Origin: Verrucomicrobiota bacterium
GTDB lineage: Bacteria; Verrucomicrobiota; Verrucomicrobiia; Verrucomicrobiales; Verrucomicrobiaceae
Reading direction: 5' to 3'
NCBI GenBank assembly: GCA_017301975.1
Contig: JAFLEI010000017.1
Span: forward strand, 80,897 to 144,896
DNA length: 64,000 bases
Shown: positions 28,013 to 35,834 of the stretch, piece after piece
How the letters are laid out: the number at the start of each line of letters is the position of its first letter
Numbering within the stretch: position 1 is the first letter of the stretch
Notes under the pieces: generated by a model
The model's input: the letters and a program-made list of their open reading frames with translations, nothing else
Told to the model about the DNA's origin: nothing
Databases searched by the model: none
Position numbers and translations under genes: made by a program

Positions 28013-29602
28013 ATGAGCGCCTATCACGCTGAATCCGTCGTATCCACACTCGCAGCCGCCGTCGCGGCTGATCCGTCCGTCGTCGCCAAGGTCTATTCCC
28101 AGCAGCTCCGCAAGGGGGCGCGCTCGGTGGATGACTTTGCGATGTTTGAAGGCGGGGAGGGCTCCGGAAAGCCCTTCATCGTTCGCAAGGACATCGCCTC
28201 CGCCCATGCGGGAGACGAGGTCAAATTCACGGTCATGAGCCAGCCGCGCGGCCCCGGTGCGCGTGGCGAGCAGCCGCTGCGCGGGAATGAGTCCAGCGTG
28301 GACTTCAAGACCTTCGGCTGTGTGGTGGACTTCTGGCGCGATGCCTTCAAGTTCACCAAGAAGCAGCTGAAGTTCATGGCGGGAGGCGGCGGGGTGAAAT
28401 CCGCCGTGCTGCTGGCCCTGCGCGAAAAGCTGGGCCGCCGCCGCATGAACGACATGAAGATGGCGCTCAAGCTGCAAGGCGTGGGCAACACCATCTACCC
28501 GAATGCGCGCAAGACGCTGGCCAGCCTGAATGCGCTGGACACACTGACGCCTTCGGGCATCACGAACGCCATCCCGCAGTGGCGCCGTCTCGGCGGCCGC
28601 AGCATCGTGGTGACGAGCAAGCATGGCAGTCCGGTTTACAAGCCGATGGTGTACATTCCTGATGCGGCGATTGCCAGCATCAAGAACTCCAGCAGCTATG
28701 AGCAGGCGGCCCTGCACGGTGGCGCACGCAGCAACGAGGAAAACCCGCTCTTCTCCGGCAAGCTGCTGGACTGGAACGGCGTGGGCCTCTTTGAGCATGC
28801 GTCCGTGGACCCTGAGAACGACCAGTGCGCTGATCCGCTGGCCCCGCGTGCGATGCTCTCCACCGGATTCGGTGTGGACTCCACCAGCGGCGCCTGCATT
28901 CTCAAGAGCCATGCGACGGACACCAAGACGCCCTACATGGCGTGGATGGGCGGCTACGCCTATGAGTGGTATGAGGGCCAGTCCACCAGCGCCGCCACCA
29001 CCGCGCCCGGTGGTGTGGCGTGGACGAGCTTCTACTCGGCCATCACCTCCGCCACTTACTATGGCTGGGTGATCAATCCGGATGGCTCGGTCGGCCTGGT
29101 GAGCTGGCTGGGCACCGGCAACAACGGCAACCAGATCACGGTGAATGCGATCCTGAACCCCGACAATACGAACGACGGCTCCGGCCTGGGCGTGGCGACT
29201 CTGGGGAACTTCATCGCCACCGGAGACACCTGGGGGCTGAACACCGCCGGCACGTCCTACACGCGTGCTGCGGGCGGCGCAGGCGGCACCTCGAACTGCT
29301 CGGCGGACTTTGTCTGGACGTCTGAGTTTGACGCGGGTGCCTACATCATTCCGTGCAATGCGAATGGTGCGGTGGACATGTGCAGCCTCATCCTCGGCCA
29401 GGACACGGCCGTGCGCGCCTATGTGGGGGATGACCTCCTCGTGGGCGACAAGGACGACTACTCGTTCGTGGATGGCGGCGGCTATGAGACCATCTTTGGC
29501 CAGGCACCTTGCATCCGCACGGATGGCAAGACCAGCGGCTACTCGGTGCTGCGCCACGCCGGCCAGCATCCGGGCCTCGAGGTGCCGACGCTGAGCGCGT
29601 AA
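28013..29602 (+). CDS. Major capsid protein, N4-gp56-like
   Basis: 529 aa. The N-terminal half has the pattern of N4-gp56/DUF4043-type capsid proteins: an extended arm, GKPFIVRKDI, AGDEVKFTVMSQPRG, PLRGNESSVDFKT, then a helical spine region with FTKKQLKFMAGGG and LREKLGRRRMNDMK, and GKLLDWNGVGLFEH late in the fold. A Gly/Ser/Thr/Asn-rich insertion of about 150 aa follows residue 300, perhaps a surface domain. Forms the head shell with HK97-type fold (family knowledge). A strong hairpin follows the stop. Confidence 0.8.
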   Translation: MSAYHAESVVSTLAAAVAADPSVVAKVYSQQLRKGARSVDDFAMFEGGEGSGKPFIVRKDIASAHAGDEVKFTVMSQPRGPGARGEQPLRGNESSVDFKTFGCVVDFWRDAFKFTKKQLKFMAGGGGVKSAVLLALREKLGRRRMNDMKMALKLQGVGNTIYPNARKTLASLNALDTLTPSGITNAIPQWRRLGGRSIVVTSKHGSPVYKPMVYIPDAAIASIKNSSSYEQAALHGGARSNEENPLFSGKLLDWNGVGLFEHASVDPENDQCADPLAPRAMLSTGFGVDSTSGACILKSHATDTKTPYMAWMGGYAYEWYEGQSTSAATTAPGGVAWTSFYSAITSATYYGWVINPDGSVGLVSWLGTGNNGNQITVNAILNPDNTNDGSGLGVATLGNFIATGDTWGLNTAGTSYTRAAGGAGGTSNCSADFVWTSEFDAGAYIIPCNANGAVDMCSLILGQDTAVRAYVGDDLLVGDKDDYSFVDGGGYETIFGQAPCIRTDGKTSGYSVLRHAGQHPGLEVPTLSA

Positions 29603-29614
29603 GGCGACACAGCG

Positions 29615-29649
29615 GCCCGCACGGTGTTTGGGAAGAGCACCGTGCGGGC
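29615..29649 (+). terminator. Probable rho-independent terminator after the capsid gene
   Basis: A perfect 12-bp stem, GCCCGCACGGTG / CACCGTGCGGGC, with an 11-nt loop, followed about 15 nt later by ATTTTTCT. It starts 12 bp after the capsid stop. Confidence 0.6.
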
Positions 29650-29673
29650 TAGCACCCCCTGATTTTTCTCCTG

Positions 29674-29873
29674 CTCTTCCTCCCTTGGTGGAAACGACCC
29701 TGCCGAGGGAGGAAGAGCGGGAGAAGATGCCAGAAACTACCACTCCGATAACCACACTTAACCTTTTTAGATTTTTACCTCCTGCCTCCCTTGCGGGTGC
29801 GGCCACTGGCCAGAGCCCCAGGGAGGAAACAGGTGGGTAATGAAACAGAACTCCAGCGGGCAGGATTGCCCGC
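29674..29873 (+). other. Multi-hairpin intergenic region
   Basis: Further stems follow the terminator: CTCTTCCTCCCT/AGGGAGGAAGAG (29674-29717), CCTCCCT/AGGGAGG around 29774-29825, and GCGGGCA-GGAT-TGCCCGC (29856-29873), the last followed by a T7 run just before the next ATG. Partial terminators or a structured RNA controlling the ratio of capsid to downstream products are possible. Confidence 0.5.
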
Positions 29874-29900
29874 ACTACTCCAGCCATTTTTTTACACGCC

Positions 29901-30560
29901 ATGAAGCCCAGCACCACACCTTGTCCCTCTCTCACCACTGTTATCACCCTGCCGGGTCGCGTTGACTCGGCGCTGCTGGCGAAGCATCGCCGCGCGGATG
30001 AGCCGCTTGTCGTCCTGAAACTGGTGGGCGTGGGGAACACGGCGCCGTATGATTTCCACGACAAGGGGACGCGCTCCTACATCTTCCGCTTTGAGTCGGC
30101 GCAGGAGGGGCACATCCTGCGTGTGCCGCTGCACCTGTGGCAGGCGGGGAAGGGACGCCTTGCGCACGATCTCATGGAGCAGCGCCGGCTGCCGCACGCG
30201 ATGGTGGTGACGCTGGATGCTCCGACGGAGGCGAAGCCCACGCCTTTAACAAAACTCACCGAAATGGGCGCAACGGACACGCGCACTGACACCCGAAACG
30301 TGGTTGGGCCGGGTGCTGAGCCGACCGTTGCGCCCGCCTCGCTTTCCGTGGCTGCCACGAGCGTGCAGGCGGAGGAGCCGCCGCAGATCGCGGGCACGCC
30401 GCTGCATGAGGCGGCGTATGCGCTGGTGGAGCCGCCGAAGCGGCTGAAGGCCCTGGCGGCGCTGCTGGGCGTGGCGGAGGGCGCGCTGCGTGAGGTCATC
30501 GGGCAGGCGGATTCGCGGATCGAACTGGCGAACGCAGGCTGGGTGCGGCGGAAGGCGTGA
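29901..30560 (+). CDS. Unknown protein of the capsid cluster
   Basis: 219 aa. The N-terminal ~100 residues form a compact domain (LPGRVDSALLAKHRR; VVLKLVGVGNTAPYDFHDKG; YIFRFESAQEGHILRVPLHLW) that could be a small beta-barrel head protein. A Thr/Pro-rich linker (115-165) and a C-terminal helical unit (PPKRLKALAALLGVAEGALREV) follow. No family recognised. Its place between capsid and co-chaperonin genes suggests a structural or assembly role. Confidence 0.6.
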   Translation: MKPSTTPCPSLTTVITLPGRVDSALLAKHRRADEPLVVLKLVGVGNTAPYDFHDKGTRSYIFRFESAQEGHILRVPLHLWQAGKGRLAHDLMEQRRLPHAMVVTLDAPTEAKPTPLTKLTEMGATDTRTDTRNVVGPGAEPTVAPASLSVAATSVQAEEPPQIAGTPLHEAAYALVEPPKRLKALAALLGVAEGALREVIGQADSRIELANAGWVRRKA

Positions 30561-30649
30561 GTGATGCGCCACGATAACCATCCACAACTGACACTGACAT
30601 ATTACTTTGACCAAGAATACCAAGAGATAACACAAACAACCACACGACT

Positions 30650-30982
30650 ATGAAACCACCTGGAATTCACCCCTTGAAAAATCACCTGCTGCTGGATGTG
30701 ACGCCGCAGGAGCAGACCACCGCAGCCGGCATCGTGCTGCCCACCGCCGTGCAGGGCGCGAGCACGCGCATGGAGGCCGTCATCGTCGCGCGCGGGCCGG
30801 AGTGCCAGTGTGCGGCGCTGGACTGCGGCACGCAGGTCTATGTGGGCCGCTACGCCAGCGGTGAGCTCATGCGCGAAGGCCGCATTTATCGGCTGGCGCT
30901 TGAGACGGAGATCATCGCCACGCTGGACAACGTGAGCATCAGCCTTCCTGAAACCCGCACGACACCCCTCACCACTCTTTGA
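30650..30982 (+). CDS. GroES-like co-chaperonin in capsid cluster
   Basis: 110 aa following the Cpn10 layout: IHPLKNHLLLD at the start (compare IRPLHDRVLV), TTAAGIVLP as the mobile-loop/GIVLP segment, then beta strands EAVIVARGPE, CGTQVYVGRYA and ALETEIIATLD at the end. Phage Cpn10 proteins (T4 gp31 type) help GroEL fold capsid proteins. The gene sits two places after the capsid gene. It is diverged, so host GroES paralogue drift is less likely than phage origin. Preceded by three AC-motifs at 10-bp spacing (30621, 30631, 30641). Confidence 0.75.
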   Translation: MKPPGIHPLKNHLLLDVTPQEQTTAAGIVLPTAVQGASTRMEAVIVARGPECQCAALDCGTQVYVGRYASGELMREGRIYRLALETEIIATLDNVSISLPETRTTPLTTL

Positions 30983-30984
30983 TT

Positions 30985-31920
30985 ATGACTGTACGTGAAA
31001 CCATCGCCACGATGCTGAGCTACCTGCGGGTGGAGCAGCGCGCCATCCCCTATGCCGGGGGCTCCGACTATGAAGATCCACTGCCAGATGCGCTGGCCGC
31101 GTGCAATGCGGCGCTGCAGCAGATGGCGGCGCTGGGCCCGCTCTTTGCAGCGAAGCAGCAGCGCAGCGCCTACTTCCGCGCGCCCACTCCGGTGGCCGTC
31201 AGCGGCCTCACGCACGGCGGCATGACGGCCACGGGAAGTTTTCCCGCATGGGCGGCAGGCTGCTGGGTGGATCTGCCGGGTGACCCCGCCATGAACCGCA
31301 TCCTTTCCATCACAGGCAGCACCGCCACGCTGCAGTTCCCGCATTTGTCGAGCACGACCAGCGGCACTGCGACGGTCAACGTGGACACGGTGGAGCTGGA
31401 TGGCGACATCATCACGGTGCTGGAGCCGGTGCGTTTTCGCGGCAGCAAGCGCACGCTCGTCGCTGCGGGCAGCCGTGAGGAGCTTTCCCAAAGCTGCGGC
31501 GGCGATGTGCGCTACTTCATCGAGTCCGCGATTTCCAACAACGCGGTGAAACTGCGCATGATGATCTCCGGCTATGTGAGCACGGACACGGTGCTGGAGT
31601 TTCAGGCGCGCACCGCGCTGGGTGAGCTCACGCGCGCGGATGTGTACAACAACGACGCGGGCCACACCGATCCCGGCGTGGCGCTGCCGGTGCCAGCGAA
31701 CTTTGTGGAGTCCATTTTCCTCCCGCTGGCGCTGGATGCCTTCTTTGCCAAACCGACGATCACGAACTACGACATCCCCAGCCTGCGCAACCAGGACGCG
31801 CCCGCCCTCATCCACCAGCAGGCGCAGACCGCCCTGGTGCTGCTGGAACGCATGCGCCCGCAGGGAAGGAAGCCCACGGGCCTGTGGCCCGCGTGGTCGG
31901 CGGGGAGGTATCAGGCTTGA
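30985..31920 (+). CDS. Head-tail adaptor-like structural protein
   Basis: 311 aa from ATG 30985, 2 bp after the GroES-like stop. The N-terminal helical part (TVRETIATMLSYLRVEQRAI; LPDALAACNAALQQMAALGP) and C-terminal helices flank a beta-rich middle, as in gp6/gp11-type head-completion proteins. LPLALDAFFAKPTITNYDIP near the end also fits such connectors. Assignment rests on order after the capsid gene and general layout, not on a diagnostic motif. Confidence 0.5.
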   Translation: MTVRETIATMLSYLRVEQRAIPYAGGSDYEDPLPDALAACNAALQQMAALGPLFAAKQQRSAYFRAPTPVAVSGLTHGGMTATGSFPAWAAGCWVDLPGDPAMNRILSITGSTATLQFPHLSSTTSGTATVNVDTVELDGDIITVLEPVRFRGSKRTLVAAGSREELSQSCGGDVRYFIESAISNNAVKLRMMISGYVSTDTVLEFQARTALGELTRADVYNNDAGHTDPGVALPVPANFVESIFLPLALDAFFAKPTITNYDIPSLRNQDAPALIHQQAQTALVLLERMRPQGRKPTGLWPAWSAGRYQA

Positions 31921-32000
31921 GTTCTTGGTTCTTGGTTCTTGGTTTTCTCGGTCAGGGATCAAGCTCGTTGCGCCTTTGCTGACGTTGTTTGCCCTTTGGC

Positions 32001-32219
32001 ATGACCGCACTCGATGCCCTTCACTAGCTGCCTTCGAAGGAGAAGCTCTTCGTCATGGAGGCGCTTTGGGATGACATTACGCAGGATGCGTCCGGGCTGC
32101 CGGTGCCGCAGTGCCATCAGGAGGTGCTGGCTGAACGTGAGACGAAAGTCGCCGAAGGCACGGCCAGGTACATCGACTGGGAGATCGCGAAACGAGAAAT
32201 TCTGGCGGCGGTGAAATGA
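32001..32219 (+). pseudogene. Antitoxin of a ParE/RelE-type pair, with internal stop
   Basis: The frame MTALDALH-stop-LPSKEKLFVMEALWDDITQD...YIDWEIAKREILAAVK matches the small unstable antitoxin family (TIGR02574 type: LxxxEKLxLMEALWDxI). A TAG at 32025-32027 breaks it. A shorter product from ATG 32055 (54 aa) remains possible but would lack the N-terminal part. The stop overlaps the toxin ATG. Confidence 0.65.
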
Positions 32220-32398
32220 AGATTCAGATCCTTGATCTGGCGAAGGAGGATCTTATCGAAGGCTATCGCTTCTACGAAGATGTGGAAGCGGGCCTGGGTG
32301 GCTACTTCTTGACGAATCTCTACACGGACATCGACAGCCGAAAACGAGTCCTGATGTCAAACCGCCCTGCGCGAGAAGAGGTGGGTATGATGGCGTAG
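32216..32398 (+). pseudogene. ParE/RelE-type toxin, truncated
   Basis: Begins like the family (MKIQILDLAKEDLIEGYRFYEDVEAGLGGYF-type start, then TNLYTDIDS) but leaves it after about 41 residues, at about 32338, where unrelated sequence starts. The C-terminal beta-strands with the active residues are missing. ATGA overlap with the antitoxin. Confidence 0.75.
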
Positions 32399-32451
32399 GA
32401 CGGTCGTGGCGAAGCCCGCCCGTCTGTGAGCGTATGGCAACGCACCCCGGC

Positions 32452-32908
32452 GTAGGAACGTCCTCGCAGTCGGGCGGTTTGGCGGGGAGGGCGGCGGGGT
32501 GTGGCAGTGGTCTCGAACGCCAAACACGACCGACCTACGTCCAGAAAGTCCGGCTTGCCATGGCGGCTCATTGCTGGGAGCGCCGATGTCCACATCGGCC
32601 CCGGCGAGCGTTCCTGCATCATCGCCACGGAAACAAGCTCACAGGCCGCACAGCGCTTGCCCGTGCGGCGGAGCCCTGCCCAGAGCCGATAAAATATCGG
32701 CGCTCCCAGTACGGAATGGCTGCCATGCGTACGATGGGTGTGGCGTCAGCCCGTGGATCCTTCGAAGCACGCCGTGCGAAGAATAGATCCCCGTGCATGA
32801 GCGTTCCGCAAACGCCATGGCGTGCGAACGTCCTCGAAGTCGGGCGGTTTGGCGGAGAGAGCGGTAGTCGATGGACACGCGCTGGACGCCAAACACGACC
32901 GACCTACG
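32452..32908. repeat. Two diverged direct repeats in a gene-free stretch
   Basis: GAACGTCCTCG-AGTCGGGCGGTTTGGCGG...CGCCAAACACGACCGACCTACG occurs at about 32455-32541 and 32824-32908. The copies contain TTTGGCG/CGCCAAA inverted ends. No supported gene in 32399-32960. Confidence 0.6.
32574..32709. repeat. 136-bp inverted-repeat-bounded element
   Basis: CTGGGAGCGCCGAT at 32574-32587 is the exact complement of ATCGGCGCTCCCAG at 32696-32709. It lies between the two direct repeats. No ORF inside. Confidence 0.6.
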
Positions 32909-32960
32909 GCCTGAGTTCGCTGCGCCCAGCACACAGACCTGCTTTTAAGTGCTCGTGATA

Positions 32961-35312
32961 TTACCTCACCACCTCGATCACCTTCACTGCATCGGGAGTG
33001 TGTGGCTTGGGCCTTGGATCATGCCAGCGCTCACGCGGGGCGGGGGATTTGGAATGGAGCCAGTGGCCGAGGCGGTGGCGGAGGGTGGTGAGTGTGGGGT
33101 GGGTTTCGGGAGGGAAGGCGGCTTTGCCGGCGTCGTCTTCGTTTTTCTTCACGGTGACGGCGCGCATACCAGGTTCTGCCAGAATGGCGGCGGCGACGCT
33201 TTCGCGGGATTCGCCGGAGAGGGTGGTGTAGAGGGTAAGGTACTCGACGAGCTGCTGCCCGGCGCGGAAGGTTTTGAGCCGGAGGCTGGGCAGGGGGCCT
33301 GCGGGGGTGCGATAGAAAAGGGCGAGGTCGTCGGGCTTTTGCAGGGCGTCGGCTTTGCCGATGGTCTGCCAGGGCACGACGCCATCGGCACCAAGGGCCC
33401 AGGCCTCCACGCACCAGGCGGCATTGCTGACGCTGGGGGTGCCGAGCGCATTGGAGGTGCCGTACATGTAAACGAGATTGCCGAAGCGCTGGGCGCGGTC
33501 GCGGACGGAGGAGCCGTAGGTGCGCAGCGCGCCGCTGACGATTTCGGCATTGACGACGCCATCGAGGAGATCGCGCTGCCACTGCGGGCGGGAGATGTCG
33601 GCACGGTGCGCGAGGTGCAGGCCGGGGTGAGCGCCTGCGCCTTTCCAGAACTCGAGGCCGAAGCGGCGCAGGGCCCAGAAGTCCTGCGTGTTGGAGGGTT
33701 CATCAAAGATCCACGCCGCTGAGCAGCGGGCCCAGGCGGCTGTTTTGAAGGAGACTTTGTTGTTGAGGTAGAACTCAAACATGGGCTCGGCCCAGCCTTT
33801 GTCATGCAGGTGCTGGACGATGCGTGATGCGGCGTCGCGGAACTGCTGCCAGTAGGCCTCGTCGTAGGCGGTCTCGATCCAGTAGCCGCCTTTGAAATGC
33901 GGCTCCTGATTCACGGGCCAGTTTTCATTGAGCATGAGGTAGAAGGCCTCAATGGGGACGCCGCTGCGTGGCAGGCCGGTGAAGGCGCTGCCGTCAAAGA
34001 GCGGGCCGTATTGCGCATCCCACGCGGTCCAGTCCCACTGGCCGTCGGGTTTGATGACGGGGCCGGCATCGATCTTTCCGGTCCAGTGATAGGGCAGGAC
34101 ATTGAGCGTGGTGCGGTGCTCATGCGCGAGGCGGTAAAAGGCGCGCTCGTGCCCGGGGAGGCTGTAGGCGTTCATCTGCGGGATGAAGGAGAGGCGGTCT
34201 GGCAGGGTGAAATCCCACACGGTGAGCGTGCATGGGAGCGACTGCGTGCCGACCGTGAGCTGGCCGGTGATGCGGCCGGGGCGCGCGTCTTTGGGCACGT
34301 GGATCTCGATGCAGGTGGGGCCGGTGGAAGGTCCGGGAACGAGGGGATCCGAATGCTGCGCGACCTGCGGCATGGCATAGGTTTGCACCTTCACCTGCGG
34401 GAGGCTGAGGCTGGCGCTGGTGGCGACGGTGAAGTGGATGGTCTCGCCTTTGGCGGCGAAGAAGTCGAGCGAGGGGAGGGGCTCGCCAAATTCATCGCGG
34501 CAGTCGACGGGGAGCTTTGTGGTGGCGGGCACCGGGATGGCCGGAGGAAGCGTGGCGACCTTGGCAGCGGTGGGTCTGGTATATGGTGGTGGCGAGGTGG
34601 CGGGAGGGCCGTCTTCCAGCCAGAGGGTGAAGTGGGGGCGGGTGCTTTTTTTGTCGTCCTTGCTGGAGACGTAGCGGTTGAGGAAGGGGCGGTAGGTGAA
34701 CTTGTTGCCCTCGCGCAGGTACTCGCTGCCCACGTCATCCATGACGGCGAAGCCGAAGCTGCGGCCATCGATGCGTGCCTGCACGACAGCGGGATCCACA
34801 GGGATGATCTGCCAGCCGCTGGCATCGCGCGGGGTGGGATCGGCAAAGCCCCAGAGCGTGCCGCTGGAGCCATTGATGACGGCGGTGATGTCCGGCTGGT
34901 CGCCGCCCCAGCGCTGCTCGCCGGTGCGCGCCCAGGTGAAGGAGCTGGCGCCGGGGATTTTCTGGTAGCTGTTGCCAGCGCCTTCGGTCCATTCCTCGGC
35001 GATGGTCGAAACCGTCATGCGCTGCAGGACCTCCGCGCCTTCGCCATGCAGATGAAGCTGCGCCTTGACGACGCGTTTGCCCTTGAGCGGAGTGACATCG
35101 ATGTCCATGAGGGCGAGCTCCTGCACGCCTTTGAACTTCATCTTGGGAGAGGCACCGTTGCTGCCCTCGACCTCGGTGGGGTAGGAGGAGACCCAGGTGT
35201 CGCGGGAGATGTCGATGCGGAGGGGCTCTGCGGCGCTGGCGACTGAGGCTATGAAGGCGAAGGCCAGCGTGAGACGCAGGTGAGAGCGGCGTGTGCGGGT
35301 ATAGGCGGGCAT
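32961..35312 (-). CDS. Secreted DUF4091-type protein with DNRLRE-like domain
   Basis: 783 aa from ATG 35312 (MPAYTRTRRSHLRLTLAFAF), giving a signal peptide cut near ASAAEP. The first ~250 residues are a beta-sandwich of the DNRLRE type (SRDTWVSSY; AQLHLHGEGAEVL; WTEGAGNSY; PHFTLWLEDG). After a Pro-rich linker comes a barrel-like region (LNEN..; EFYLNNKVSFK; WIFDEPSNTQDFWALRRF; YGTSNALGTPS; GADGVVPWQT) as in DUF4091 proteins, considered glycoside-hydrolase-like. Probable extracytoplasmic carbohydrate role; substrate unknown. Upstream ATG 35384 would bury the signal. Confidence 0.7.
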   Translation of the reverse strand: MPAYTRTRRSHLRLTLAFAFIASVASAAEPLRIDISRDTWVSSYPTEVEGSNGASPKMKFKGVQELALMDIDVTPLKGKRVVKAQLHLHGEGAEVLQRMTVSTIAEEWTEGAGNSYQKIPGASSFTWARTGEQRWGGDQPDITAVINGSSGTLWGFADPTPRDASGWQIIPVDPAVVQARIDGRSFGFAVMDDVGSEYLREGNKFTYRPFLNRYVSSKDDKKSTRPHFTLWLEDGPPATSPPPYTRPTAAKVATLPPAIPVPATTKLPVDCRDEFGEPLPSLDFFAAKGETIHFTVATSASLSLPQVKVQTYAMPQVAQHSDPLVPGPSTGPTCIEIHVPKDARPGRITGQLTVGTQSLPCTLTVWDFTLPDRLSFIPQMNAYSLPGHERAFYRLAHEHRTTLNVLPYHWTGKIDAGPVIKPDGQWDWTAWDAQYGPLFDGSAFTGLPRSGVPIEAFYLMLNENWPVNQEPHFKGGYWIETAYDEAYWQQFRDAASRIVQHLHDKGWAEPMFEFYLNNKVSFKTAAWARCSAAWIFDEPSNTQDFWALRRFGLEFWKGAGAHPGLHLAHRADISRPQWQRDLLDGVVNAEIVSGALRTYGSSVRDRAQRFGNLVYMYGTSNALGTPSVSNAAWCVEAWALGADGVVPWQTIGKADALQKPDDLALFYRTPAGPLPSLRLKTFRAGQQLVEYLTLYTTLSGESRESVAAAILAEPGMRAVTVKKNEDDAGKAAFPPETHPTLTTLRHRLGHWLHSKSPAPRERWHDPRPKPHTPDAVKVIEVVR

Positions 35313-35442
35313 GTTGGGTATGTCGCGAGAGAGGTGCTTGTCTAAACGGTAATTGCAACGACAGAGAGAACTGTTTAGCCGCATGTTCTTTAGAAATTTA
35401 TAGCGGTTAGCGGAACTGATTTTCGAAATACGCCTTTATGCA

Positions 35443-35690
35443 GCGCTGTCCCAGAGCTGGTGGGGATGCGTTGCGCGCGTCCCTCTTTTCGGGTCTGTGG
35501 CACCCGCAGGCCATCCCAAAAGGTGCGCCGCCTTGCAGTCTTCTGCCGCGCGATGGCATGAGATGAAAATGGAAGCGGCGGGAAATGGAGCGCTGGATGA
35601 GATGCGGTGCTCAGGGGCCGCGAGACAGCGCTGGGACGAAGAATTTTTCGGACGCGCACAACGCGTCCCTACCAGCCCTGAGGTATCATG
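35443..35690. repeat. MITE-like element with inverted ends
   Basis: GCTGGTGGGGATGCGTTGCG... at about 35457-35487 and the complement of 35648-35684 (GCTGGTAGGGACGCGTTGTG...) match over about 28 bp, both next to a CAGCGCTG motif. No ORF inside has family features. The surrounding 35385-35834 holds no other supported feature. Confidence 0.55.
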
Positions 35691-35834
35691 ACCCTCCATG
35701 GGACCTCGGGTATTCTAAGGACTCCCAGCCGGGAGTGAGGTTTGTGAATGGCTGTCAATCCAGACTCTGCTGCTGCTTGGCGGCAATGCGCATGACCAGG
35801 GATTCGCCCTTTCAGAACTGTTTATGCGAAGCAC

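Noticed and set aside
27968..30064. 698-aa minus-strand ORF
   Set aside because: Shadow of the capsid gene and its neighbours in GC-rich sequence; Arg/His/Val-rich with no domain, and codon-position GC fits the plus-strand gene.
33897..35246. 449-aa plus-strand ORF
   Set aside because: Antisense to the DUF4091-type gene; no motif, extreme Gly/Ala/Glu composition.
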